DNA from: Corylus avellana
Lineage: Eukaryota > Streptophyta > Magnoliopsida > Fagales > Betulaceae
Direction of reading: 5' to 3'
Length of the DNA stretch: 64,000 nt
Assembly (NCBI RefSeq): GCF_901000735.1
Contig: NC_081549.1
Coordinates: 6,315,416-6,379,415, forward strand
Part shown: positions 44,754-54,984 of the stretch, in pieces
How positions within the stretch are numbered: position 1 is the first letter of the stretch
How the letters are laid out: every line of letters starts with the position of its first letter
The notes under the pieces: generated by a model
Databases searched by the model: none
Told to the model about the DNA's origin: nothing
What the model saw: the letters and a program-made list of their open reading frames with translations, nothing else
Program-made: the position numbers and the translations under genes

Positions 44754-44970
44754 CGCTTGCAAGATGTGAGATATGAGTAGAGTATATTTGTTTTATGAGT
44801 ATGGAGTGCAGTGTACGTATAACAATTCAGATGTCAAGTATAAATAGAGGATTAAAGAAAGAGTAGCCATCGCTTGCAAGATGTGAGATATGAGTAGAGT
44901 ATATTTGTTTTATGAGTATGGAGTGCAGTGTACGTATAACAATTCAGATGTGAGGTATAAATAGAGGATT
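44737..44970 (-). promoter_or_regulatory. 117-bp tandem duplication of promoter, leader and start codon
   Basis: Copies at 44737-44853 and 44854-44970 are almost identical and each contains the TATAAATA octamer, leader and ATG of a defensin-like gene. From the distal TATA (44956-44963) the first ATG would be at 44870. It opens a 25-codon frame ending in TAA at 44793, before the true start at 44753. The other four genes have a single copy. Confidence 0.85.
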
Positions 44971-45193
44971 TACTTAGTTGCGTAAATAACTAAGCTTTAA
45001 TGCAAAAATACAAAACAATTAAGTTGTATATATGTTTTTCCTTCTATAACTAATTAACTAGATTCGTGCACTTAATATTTGGAGACACAAGTTTAACCTT
45101 GTTCCTTCTATAATTGAGTAACCGGATCTGTCATACTGTAAGCATATATATATATAGAGGAGTTACCCTCCACCATAATTGCAGTAGAGTTTT

Positions 45194-45421
45194 ATACTCC
45201 GGAACAGTTGCAATTTTATTCTTTAAATTGAAAGGAAGACAATTAATTTTTCCCTTCTGACAATTACTATAAACTTTTAGAATTTTCACCAACTAGAAAC
45301 ATTAATAATACTCCAGAACAGTTGGAATTTTATTCTTTAAATTGAAAGGAAGACAATTAATTTTTCCCTTCTGACAATTACTATAGACTTTTAGAATTTT
45401 CACCAACTAGAAACATTAATA
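45194..45421. repeat. 114-bp tandem duplication in unit 1
   Basis: Copies at 45194-45307 and 45308-45421 (ATACTCC.GAACAGTTG ... CAACTAGAAACATTAATA). Unit 2 has a single copy near 54236-54346, so this arose after the large duplication. Confidence 0.85.
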
Positions 45422-45634
45422 ATTTTCTTATTATCTAAAACATGACAAAGTTTAAGGTTGGGATGTCCACGCCGTTGATCCACATAAAGCATGCTATAAT
45501 TTATTGCTACCAGAACTCCAAACATCAATTTTATAGGCATGCACAATGCAAACCTCTTCACTTGAGGACATTTATATAATGGACATTTGTGTTTTCTGGA
45601 CCTTTCTCCTTTCTTAAAAGTCCTGTTTTATTGA

Positions 45635-45666
<32 letters not shown>

Positions 45667-45684
45667 AATAGTCATGTTTTATTC

Positions 45685-46085
45685 TTCCAAAAGACTTGGA
45701 CCTTAGTATACCTACCATGGGAGTTGGTCCAACTATAACCAAAAGTCGAGTCTTTTGGTTGGTTATAAATAATCTATGCGATAGGTGTTAGAGAATCAAT
45801 CAATCCAAAAACGAAATTAGAATATAGGAATCTCTCTTATTTCTCTCTTATTTTTCTTTCTCAAATAATGTGAATCTACGTGTTTTGTTCTTGTAATAAA
45901 ACACTATGGCTTTAGTTCTTTCAACTTCTAGACGTGAGAATGTGAGATGTATTAATAAGTAGTGTAGAACACTTATAAAATATCTTGATTTGTGAGTTCT
46001 TAAGAAAAAAAGGTATACACCAAAGAACTCATTATTATTATTATTATTTATTTTTTATGTTTATAAGATCTATTTACTCAAACTA
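45685..46085 (+). mobile_element. solo LTR related to the copia element (unit 1)
   Basis: Diverged but colinear with the reverse complement of the copia LTR at 57380-57790: GGACCTTAGTATACC, TTGGTTATAAATAA, TTTTGTTCTTGTAATAAAACA, GTGTAGAACACTTA, TTGTGAGTTCTTA and a TTTACTCAAA end. No adjacent internal region. Also present in unit 2 at about 54985-55390. Confidence 0.65.
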
Positions 46086-46394
46086 AAACTACCATGAGGG
46101 ATCCAACTAGGAGTATTGATTACTTTTGGTGTGAAGCTGTTAATATTGAAAATTAAAAGCTTGTTAATCCCGCACTTTCATTAATATTATTCTCAACATC
46201 TAATGGGCGGCAATAAATTGCTATGTAAAGATGCAAATAATTGTGTTATATCAACTGGTGAATTTGCTTAGTAAAAGGGGAAAAAAAAAATTGACAAATA
46301 GAATTTTGAGAACGATTGCAAGAAACTGTAGAGGAGTACGCGAAAGCAAACGAGCCAGGAGAGACACAAATTATTCCTTCATCAGTTTTGGAAC

Positions 46395-46640
46395 AGGAGT
46401 GCAATGGAGGGTTCCAAGTAGAGGGTGGATAAAAGCGAATTGGGACGCATCTCTGGCAAAGGAGAAGGGATGGGTGGGTCTCGGGGTGCTGGTGCGAGAT
46501 GAAAGGGGAATGGTTTTAGCAGCACAATGTAAAACCATTGTGGGACATCTTGACTCTTCACTTGCAGAAGCTCGGGCAGCGTTGCTGGCGGTCCAAGTCT
46601 GTAAGGAGTAGGGCTTTACATCGGTTCAATTCGAAGGGAT
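46395..46640 (+). mobile_element. LINE RNase H fragment
   Basis: The plus-strand frame encodes GWIKANWDASLAKEKG, GLGVLVRDERGMVLAA and SSLAEARAALLAVQVCKE, the start of the RNase H-like domain of plant LINEs. A stop (46609-46611) and a frameshift in FEGDA follow. It joins, in opposite orientation, the ORF1 fragment that begins near 46640. Confidence 0.75.
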
Positions 46641-48476
46641 GCCCAAATCACTTCTATACTCACCACCTCCCTGATCTCTGCCGGGATTTCTGCTCTTTCA
46701 GTTCGGGACTTAGGGTTCCTGCTCCCCTAGTGATCCTCAGCAATGCCTGCCATCTCCTCTGCATCAGTTCCGACCGTATTTTGGTTCTCCTCCAATTGAC
46801 TTTCCCAGTCCTTCCGTTTCTGTTCTCCCTTCGCTGGCAAAGTAGGTCCTCGCTTCACACCAAACCAATATTGATTTTTTTTTTTTTCTGTTCTTCGTGT
46901 GGGTGATGCCGCCCTATGCCAAGGGCAGTACTGGGGCTTATTTTGGTTCAGAAGCATACTTCTCTATAAACACCCTCCTTTTCCATGCCTAATGACTCCA
47001 TACAAACCCAAAAAAAAAAAGAATTTTGGAAGACGTTCGTATTGAAACGGAATCCAAAAAGGTTCTCCCTGTATATTAAGTTTCCGATCGCGTGGGAGAG
47101 GTTTTGTTAGGTTAGGAACAATCTTAACCCAAAGAAATTCAACCCACCCAATCCCTTCATGGCCTGTGTCCACGGCTTCTACCACTTCAACTGTTTCACC
47201 AATTTTCCAACCTATCTCAAGCCCCATGCAACCCAGTGGTAGGTTTATCAATATTACCCAAAACGCTACTTTCTCGAAAGTGTATTTTGACTAGGGGTGG
47301 GCAGATTAACCGATTACCGGCCGTCTACCGATTTCAAATGAACCGATATTAACCGTAACCGTTTAACCGATATTCTTATCAGTTAAAAATTTTGTACCGA
47401 AATTCTTATCGGTCCGGTTAACCATTTGTTATCGGTTAACCGTTTTAACCGATAAGAACCGGTATGGGAGAAGACTATTAATAAAGTTAGTCTAGTTCAG
47501 TTGGTAGGGCACTAGAGCTCAAGGCTCTTACGGTGGCCATTTTTTTTCTTTTTTTCTTTTTTTCTTTTCTCTCTTTTCTTTCCCACTTGGCCGACAGTCC
47601 CACTCACACACTCTCCACTTAGTCATTTCTTTTCTTTTCCCAATTCCCACGCCTGATACCACATATTTCTTTTCTTTTCTTTCTTTTTTTTTTTTTTTTC
47701 TCCTCCTCCCACGCAGGCACGCAGCTAGCTTTCACTTTCAGATCTTTCTAGTTTCTTCCTCTTTTTTTTTTTTTTTTTTCTTTCTTTCTTTTCCAGTTTT
47801 CCTTCTCACCATTGCACGATAATGGGTTTCTTCCCCTATTTTTTTTTTCTCTTTCCAATTCTCACAACATCTGCTCTCACAGTCACATATCTCTTTTTTT
47901 AGCATCGAAGATTCAATTCAGGTAAAAGTTTTTGCCTTTTGGTGCTTGGAGGTTAGAGAAGTAGAGAAAAGTGAAGAAAGTGAGATTTAGAACCAGTTAA
48001 CCGGTTTAACCGAACCATTTAATCGTGTACCATTATAACCAATAATTTCGGTTAAAATCCTTATCAGCCCGGTATCGATTAAGAAACCGTTTAACCGATA
48101 AGAGCTAAAACCGGATCGTTTAACCTAATTTTGACAACGGTGTAGTGCCATCAAAATCCTCAACAAAAAACAGGCTTCCTTCAAAAACCCACGATCGCCC
48201 CTCCAGAACACGTTCTTTATCTCTAGGGTTTGCAAAATCAATCAGGAACAAATTCTTCCCAAGCAACTTGAAGGTCAGATTTTCCAGAGGTTTCCACCAT
48301 TTCATGAGCGTCATTTTTATTGTCTCTCTACTCACCAATCTATCTGCAATCAGTTTGCCTACGATGCGGGCTTGACCACGAGAAACTACTTCCTTCAATT
48401 CTGCTCGTTGGATGTTCACCTCCACACTTTCGCCCTCCGTCAAAGAGAGATTATCCCACGGTAGATCATCTGCCAT
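46640..48476 (-). mobile_element. LINE ORF1 (DUF4283-type) fragment, split by a hAT-like insertion
   Basis: The N-terminal part, 48476-48136, starts MADDLPWDNLSLTEGE and carries the DUF4283-like region (NLTFKLLGKNLFLIDFANP, RVLEGRSWVF). After the inserted element (47292-48127) the frame resumes at about 47291: FEKVAFWVILINLPLGCMG, VKIVPNLTKPLPRDRKLNI and a knuckle-like HGKGGC. A frameshift near 46975 precedes a low-complexity C-terminal region to about 46650. This is the nucleic-acid-binding protein of an L1-type element. Confidence 0.8.
47292..48127. mobile_element. hAT-like non-autonomous element (836 bp) inside LINE ORF1
   Basis: Begins TAGGGGTGGGCAGATTAACC and ends GTTTAACCTA. Perfect 8-bp duplication ATTTTGAC at 47284-47291 and 48128-48135. 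Removing the element and one duplication copy leaves the LINE reading frame continuous across the site. Subterminal arrays of TAACCG/CGGTTA are present; the centre is a long pyrimidine-rich stretch (about 47540-47900). Confidence 0.92.
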
Positions 48477-49722
48477 CCTGAGGAATCAACTTTGATACAT
48501 GTTACTTTCACAAGCTTAGCTGCCCGGAAAAACAAATCCTCCTCCACTAGGGTTTAGCTAGAGAGAAAACAAGAGAGCCGGTTGAAGACATAATCACATC
48601 AGAAAAATTTGATAGAGAATTAAAATACAAATTATTCTTTTGAAATCGCAATCCCAAACGCACCCTAAACGTTTGGAGTCAATGAGAGAGTATTAAATCT
48701 AGAGTTCATGAGTGCCTTATGGACATTTAATGAGAAGTCAAACATGGTATTAAGATGTTAAAATTTTCCATTAATGGGCACTTGAGACAAATAATGTGAG
48801 CCACTTCATATACATGTCTAAATAAATTTTAAACTACCCAATTACAGTTAAATCTCAAATAAAATCTCTCATATTATCTTCCAAAATGTTATAGCAATTT
48901 GATCAAGGAATTGTCGTATATTCTTATCTCTTGAGATTCATTCACGAGTGAATCAGTGCATTAGAAGAAAATCTAGCAGCCTTGGGAGTTGTGATTGGAC
49001 ATTGAAGATAACGGGATGGAGTGGAGGCGTGAAGGATTGTCCACAGGCCCTCATGCTTCAATAAAACTAATTCACAGCGAAGACGGAAATAAGGGAGGCT
49101 TTATAAAAAATTAACAAAAATTTAAAGATTGAATTTTTCTTATTTTAGCTTCTACATCTTTTTTATACCGCCCTATTGAGAGGTGAAATTACGGATGTGA
49201 TTATTAGTAATATCTACATCTACATCCACATAATGCAGGTATCACTTTTAGGTATCCATATCCGTATTCGCATCATATGATTACTATTTGCATATGAGCT
49301 AGTGGGCGTTTGAACCTTGAAGTTGTAATCCATGCTTCTAGTAAATACAAAAGGCATTATTTATAGCTGAACACTATTTTTCAGATCATATTTGCTAATC
49401 ATTTTGTCCATAATCACAAATCTGGCAAATATATATATATATAGGGAATGGGGATGCTGTTATTAACTACATCCGCATACTCTAAAATCACTATCTGAAT
49501 CTACATATGCGAATAGCGAGTAGCGGATGCAGGCGGTACGTTATTATCTGCCCACATTTTCAAAAATGTTTAGCACCTCTTATTTTTTCTTTCTTCATAA
49601 CATATTTAATTAGCTCTTAATTCAGATACTCAGAAAATGATGATCCCAATCAATTCTTATTCATCTTTATTCATGATGTTTGAAGAACAAGTAGTTAACA
49701 ATACTTGACAAACATTGAGAAC

Positions 49723-50065
49723 TCAAGAACAGTTGAAAACGCAAGTGCAAATGTACTTCCCAGAACTGGTGGGCGTGCATTGTCCATTGCCGTTGTGTAG
49801 TTTCAAGCAGTCGCTCCGACAAGTTAAAATGTTAAGACAATTGGCATTCATCACAACAGTACATATCTGCTGGGCATCCGCTTGGGGCATTATGGCCAAT
49901 ACAGCTGCAGAAATCAATATAACAAGATTAAGTACGTACGTCCATATTTCAACTTTCAAATTAATTATGAAAAGGCAAGGGAAACCAATTATGAAAACAA
50001 TGCAATTAGATACCTCCAAAAACAAGGAAAATTAGAAAGAAATGGGAGAAAGAAAAAGTAGCCAT
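49723..50065 (-). CDS. defensin-like cysteine-rich secreted peptide 4 (two exons, shifted cysteine)
   Basis: Exon 1 is 50065-50014 (52 nt) and exon 2 is 49904-49723 (182 nt), phase 1 GT-AG. The precursor has 77 residues. The mature part begins AQQICTVVMNANC, LNILTC, RSDC, LKLHNGNGQC, TPTSSGKYIC, TC and VFNC-Ser. The second cysteine has moved one residue towards the N-terminus relative to the other four, giving C-x7-C-x5-C in place of C-x8-C-x4-C. The intron and 3' part of exon 2 are nearly the same as in gene 5, while the segment between the first and third cysteines differs strongly. Confidence 0.9.
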
Positions 50066-50500
50066 CGCTTGCAAGATGTGAGATATGAGTAAAGTATATT
50101 TGTTTTATGAGTATGGAGTGCAGTGTACGTATAACAATTCGGATGTGAGGTATAAATAGAGGATTTACTTAGTTACGTAAAGAACTAAGCTTTAATGCAA
50201 AAATACAAAACAATGAAGTTGTATATATTTTATTCCTTTTATAACTAATTAACTAGATTCGTGCACTTAATATTTGGAGACACAAATTCAACCATATTCC
50301 TTCTACAACCGATTAACTAATTAAAAAAACAAAATAACATTGGCACAAATATGGCATTCAATTGCTAGCCAATTAATCTGAGACACAAATTCCTTTTATA
50401 ACCAATTATAGCTGGACCTTAATTTTATGTTGTCATTAGTGATAAAACAACATTAGAGATAATGATAGTAAGTTTAAATGTAGATTAGAATATGTCTTCA

Positions 50501-50597
50501 AGAGGTAACTCAATCCGCTGGCACTACGCCTAATGAAGCGGAGGTCACTAGTTCAAATCCCCCTTCCCCCTCTTATGCAGACATGTCAAAAAAAAAA
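50501..50597 (+). mobile_element. tRNA-derived SINE (unit 2 copy)
   Basis: Counterpart of 38291-38386: AGAGGTAACTCAATCCGCTG head, AGTTCAAATCCCCC B-box region, CAGACATGTCAAAAAAAAA tail. Confidence 0.7.
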
Positions 50598-50599
50598 TG

Positions 50600-52265
50600 T
50601 AAATTAGAATGTAATCTTGATAAGAGTTGTAGATAACATTATTTAAAATATTTTGAAGTCTTAACTTATGATGGTATTTTTATTTTTATTTTTTTATTTT
50701 TTTAGGAATCATTGTAATCTAAAACTTGTATAGTTTGACATTTATAAGTGAATAATGTTGTACTTCACACCTTATTAATTAGAAAAAGTATATTCTAAAA
50801 ATTCATGACCAGGTGAATTAGATTTAAACTCATGTGTGAAGTCTACACAATTGATGGATGAACAAATGGATTCGAAGCCTTTAAATGCTTGGAGTCAATG
50901 AGTGAGTATTAAATCCAGATTCATGAGTGCATTATAGACATTCAATGAGAAGTCAAAAATGGAATTAAGTTGTTAAAATTTCCTTGTAATGGGCACTCTA
51001 CACTGGATGAAGATACACATTAATTAATTGAGTAGATAATGTAAGAGACTTCATATAAAACTTGTATAAATAAATTTTAAATTAGCTTACAACTTATCCA
51101 GACAGGTAAAGCTCAAAGAAAATCTCTCATATTATCTACTAAAATTTATAGTAATTTGAGCAATTAATTGTTGTATATTCTTATCTCTTGAGATTCATTC
51201 AAGCAGTGCATTAGAAGATAATAGACTTAATTAGGAGTTGTGACCGAACATTGAAGATAATGGGTTGGAGGTATTATGAGGGAGTGTCCATTGTCCATGG
51301 AAATTGATTATTTCCAGTTCAAACGAATTCGAGAGGAGCCGGTTCCTTTAAAAGGAGGGGTAAAATTGTTATGAATTGGAGTGGATCCGATTTCATGTAC
51401 ACGGGCTCTCATGATTCAATAAAACCAATTTCTCTCGTAATTTTAGCCTCTAAAATTTTTTTTCATTGTCTGAACTCCTTAAAGTTGAATTTCTACTTCC
51501 GTTCTTTTATTTGCCCCACCCAAATTGAAAGCGTGGGATTATATACGTGTGAAGAATTACAAAGAAAATCTCATTTTGCTTTTATGCCAAGTTTCATCAT
51601 AAAGGCAAATAGAAAAATTCATTTTTTACTTAAGTGGGATAGAAAATTTTCATTAGTGCAATCATGCACAAGAATCAGCTTGAGTAAATTAAATTGGTGC
51701 GCACTAATTCCTTCATCAAGCTTTCCACTTTTCCCCTCTCAGCTTTCTTTTGAACCCAACCGAAAAGAGTGAAGCTGTTGGGTTATTCTGTTGGCCCACA
51801 ATGGTGGAGTTGGGCTTCTAAATGCCAACAGATGAAGCTTATCGGTTACAACAACATATGAGGAATTTAATATTTTACAATAATGGAAGAAAAATTGGTA
51901 CTCATGGTTTGGAGTATTGCCAGATCTTTTTTTTATTTCTCAAAAATTGATGTAACTTTTAAAACTATGAATGAATTACTATTGAATTTTAATTCAATTA
52001 TTTTTAAATTCACATAAGTTTTGGAAAGATAAAAAGATAGTCCATAACATTACTGCATCATTTAACCTCGTAATAAAATAAATTTTAAATTTCAAAATGA
52101 GTTTATAAACTTCTACAATATACTTCAATGAGTTTAACTTTGGTAAGGAGCATCCTTAAAACCCTTGTTTTACAACCCTCAATCCCTAACCGACACCTAA
52201 TAAAAAACTCAAAAATTGCACCAAATTAAATAACCTAAGCCCAAATACACAGAAAGAAAAAGAAC
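50600..52265. other. intergenic within duplication unit 2
   Basis: Matches 38390-40545 of unit 1 minus the foldback insertion. The 133-codon open frame at 51371-51772 has no recognisable domain and its counterpart in unit 1 is not open, so I do not call it. Confidence 0.6.
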
Positions 52266-52269
52266 TTGA

Positions 52270-52395
52270 AGGGGTCTGGCCCCTTCGTGAACATGGCCAG
52301 ACCCACGGCATGGGTCTGGTGAGACCCACACCGTGAGTCTGTCATGGTTTTGCCAGACGCATGGCGTGGGTCTAGCCACCCATGCCATGGGTCAC
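52270..52395. repeat. cluster of short GACCCA/TGGGTC hairpins (unit 2)
   Basis: Counterpart of 40545-40670, with CCCACGGCATGGGT and CCCACACCGTGAG. Several base changes weaken the palindromes. Confidence 0.7.
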
Positions 52396-52479
52396 CTTTC
52401 TCCGACGCTAGTTTCCATCCTTTAAGGTAATAAAATCCCTAAATAATTAATCTTCCATCTCTAGGTTTTCAATTTGAAT

Positions 52480-52605
52480 CCGAAAACGAGTTTTGAGACA
52501 TTAGAAATAAGTTTTGAGCATTAGAAGCGGGTTTTGAGGCATTATAAATGGGTTTTGAGGCATTAAAAACGGGTTTTGAGACGGGTTTCAGCAGGTTTTG
52601 AGTCG
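52480..52605. repeat. degenerate ~20-bp tandem repeat (unit 2, unoccupied site)
   Basis: Five to six units of the type CGGGTTTTGAGGCATTA. This is the uninterrupted form of the site into which the 40830-43383 element inserted in unit 1. Confidence 0.75.
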
Positions 52606-52877
52606 GGTCATGGCAAGCAAGACCCAAGCCAGTGGGTCTGGCTGTGGGTCTACTGGGTCTAGCAGCCAAGGATTTTTTTTGGTATTTTTTTCACTTTGAT
52701 TTGTTGTGTTTGTGCTTATTTTGGTTTTTTTGCAATTTTCTTAAAATGATGTGTCAAATGTTGATCGAGTGCTGTAAAAGTGGTGGTTTGCAGATGTTCC
52801 AAACCATAGGGGCTCTCTATTTCCATATTCTTGCAACTATTTTTTTTTTTTTTATAACTTTTGACACATGCTAGCAT

Positions 52878-53081
52878 ATGATTAAAGATTCAATTGTTAA
52901 AAGAAATAATTTTCACATTCATCAATCACATGTTGGTACTCATTTGGGATCTCTAGCAATTTGTTGTCCAAATTGTTTGAAATTAAATTTTACATCCTCC
53001 AATCACATATTGAGACACAGATTAGGATTTTCAGCCTATACAAGATTTACTTGTCCAAATAAATTTTGTGGTGTTCAATAA
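52878..53081 (+). other. small duplicated open frame of unknown nature (unit 2)
   Basis: A 67-codon counterpart of 43730-43942: MIKDSIVKRNNFHIHQSH start, CCPNC and TCPNKFCGV. A small deletion near the end shortens it relative to the unit 1 frame. Function not recognised. Confidence 0.3.
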
Positions 53082-53554
53082 CTTATTCAATCAAGTATCT
53101 TAACACCGTGTACAACGCCTCGTATGACTTTAGGGTATAATTTGGCTTCTTCATTATACAATCTACACTATGAAGGATTATATTTATTCTAATTTTGTCG
53201 ATGGTTGTGAACCTGAATGGTGAATAAAATTTTTAGGGTATTTTATGTGATCAAACGAAGGGTTAGTATATTAGACCAAAAAAGTGTTTAGCTCTTTTTA
53301 TTTTTTCTTAATTTCTTCATCCATTATTGTGTTTACTATTATTATTATTGGCGATGCTAGAAAATTAAATCATTTTGGATCTCGTGGAGTCGAAATATGG
53401 TTTTGAAAAAAAGACATAGTGGTAGTGAGAAACATATTTAATTAGCTCTTAATTCAGATACTCAGAAAATGATGATCCCAATCAAATCTTATTCATCTTT
53501 ATTCATGATGTTTGAAGAACAAGTAGTTAACAATACTTGACAAACATTGAGAAC

Positions 53555-53897
53555 TCAAGAACAGTTGAAAACGCAAGTGCAAATGTAATTCCCAAAACTG
53601 GTGGGCGTGCATTGTCCATTGCCATTGTGTAGTTTCAAGCAGTCGCTCCGACAAGTTGAAAGGTTACAACTGTTGGCATTCAGCACGGCAGTACATCTCT
53701 GTTGGGCATCCGCTTGGGGCATTATGGCCACTACAGCTGCAGAAATCAATATAACAAGATTAAGTACGTACATCCATATTTCAGCTTTCAAATCAATTAT
53801 GAAAAGGCAAGGGAAACCAATTATGAAAACAATGCAATTAGATACCTCCAAAAACAAGGAAAATTAGAAAGAAATGGGAGAAAGAAAAAGTAGCCAT
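53555..53897 (-). CDS. defensin-like cysteine-rich secreted peptide 5 (two exons)
   Basis: Exon 1 is 53897-53846 (52 nt) and exon 2 is 53736-53555 (182 nt), phase 1 GT-AG. The precursor has 77 residues, beginning MATFSFSHFFLIFLVFG. The mature part is AQQRCTAVLNANSC, NLSTC, RSDC, LKLHNGNGQC, TPTSFGNYIC, TC and VFNC-Ser: C-x8-C-x4-C-x3-C-x9-C-x9-C-x1-C-x3-C. Its counterpart in unit 1 is gene 3, but the mature sequence is also very close to gene 2, which suggests exchange between copies. TATAAATA lies at 53983-53990, about 90 bases upstream. Confidence 0.9.
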
Positions 53898-54172
53898 CGC
53901 TTGCAAGATATGAGATACGAGTAAAGTATATTTGTTTTATGAGTATGGAGTGTAGTGTACGTATAACAATTCAGATGTGAGGTATAAATAGAGGATTTAC
54001 TTAGTTGCGTCAATAACTAAGCTTTAATGCAACAATACAAAACAATGAAGGTGTACATATTTTATTCCTTTTATAACTAATTAGCCAGATTCGTGTACTT
54101 GATATTTGGAGACACAAGTTTAACCTTGTTCCTTCTATAATTGAGTAACCGGATCTGTCATATTGTAAGCTT

Positions 54173-54200
54173 TTATATATATATATATATATATATATAG
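54173..54200. repeat. TA microsatellite
   Basis: A TA dinucleotide run; the unit 1 counterpart near 45147 is much shorter. Confidence 0.85.
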
Positions 54201-54354
54201 GAGTTACCCTCCACCATAATTGCAGTAGAGTTTTATACCCCGGAACAGTTGCAATTTTATCATTTAAATTGAAAGGAAGACAATTAATTTTTCCCTTCTG
54301 ACAATTACTATAAACTTTTAGAATTTTCACCAACTAGAAACAATAATAATTTTC

Positions 54355-54767
54355 TTTTTGAAGAATGTTCTAAAATTTTATTCAAGCCCAAAAAGAGCAA
54401 AAATCAAGAAGAGGGATGGAATTCCTCTCTCCATACAATACCACAGATACACGATGGGATTGAGGTGTAATTTTCACCAGCTAGTTCATGTGCAGCAGTA
54501 TTAGCCTCTCGTTTTACATGATTGAAGCACACCTGGTTCAAAGTTTTAATGCCTGCCTTGATGTCTTCTATTAAATGGCCATGCATGCTGTTGCAGGAGT
54601 TCTCAAAGTTCACATCTTTCATAACCTGCAGTGCGTCACCTTCAAAAATTGCCGCCAAGTAGCCTCGTTCTTTGCAAAACATAATTGCATGTAAAGCTGC
54701 AAGAGTTTCAGCTACCACCGGATTGACTTCAATTAAAAGTTGCTTGCTGAGGGCTGCCAAAAACATG
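54355..54767 (-). mobile_element. LINE RNase H fragment (unit 2 only)
   Basis: The frame 54766-54404 encodes the RNase H-like domain of a plant LINE: VAETLAALHAIMFCKERGY, IFEGDALQVMKD, HGHLIEDIKAGI and HVKREANTAAHELA. It interrupts sequence that is continuous in unit 1 near 45425-45465, so it inserted after the large duplication. The sequence after the stop resembles a LINE 3' end (TTCTTTTTGAAGAATG on plus). Confidence 0.85.
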
Positions 54768-54984
54768 GATGTCCACGCCGTTGATCCACATAAAGCATGC
54801 TATAATTTATTGGTACCAGAACTCCAAACATCAATTTTATAGGCATGCACTAATCACTATGCAAACCTCTTCACTTAAGGACATTTATATAATGGACATT
54901 AGTGTTTTTTGGACCTTTTTCCTTTCTTAAAAGTCGTGTTTTATTTATTTATTATTATTTTTTTTTTAAAAAAAGAGTCATGTT

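Larger units (their letters stand above)
36405..46320. repeat. large tandem duplication, unit 1
   Basis: Colinear with 48632-55630 from TCGCAATCCCAAA.GCAC at the left to AATTGACAAATAGAATT at the right. It contains two defensin-like genes, a SINE, GC-rich hairpin clusters, a small duplicated frame and a copia LTR. It is longer than unit 2 mainly because of a 2.55 kb hAT-like and a 0.41 kb foldback insertion. Confidence 0.9.

Noticed and set aside
47490..47535. tRNA-like text AGTTCAGTTGGTAGGGCAC inside the hAT-like element
   Set aside because: It has an A-box-like start but no B box or cloverleaf; too little to call an RNA gene.
51371..51772. 133-codon plus-strand frame
   Set aside because: No domain, and the duplicated counterpart in the other unit is not open over the same length.
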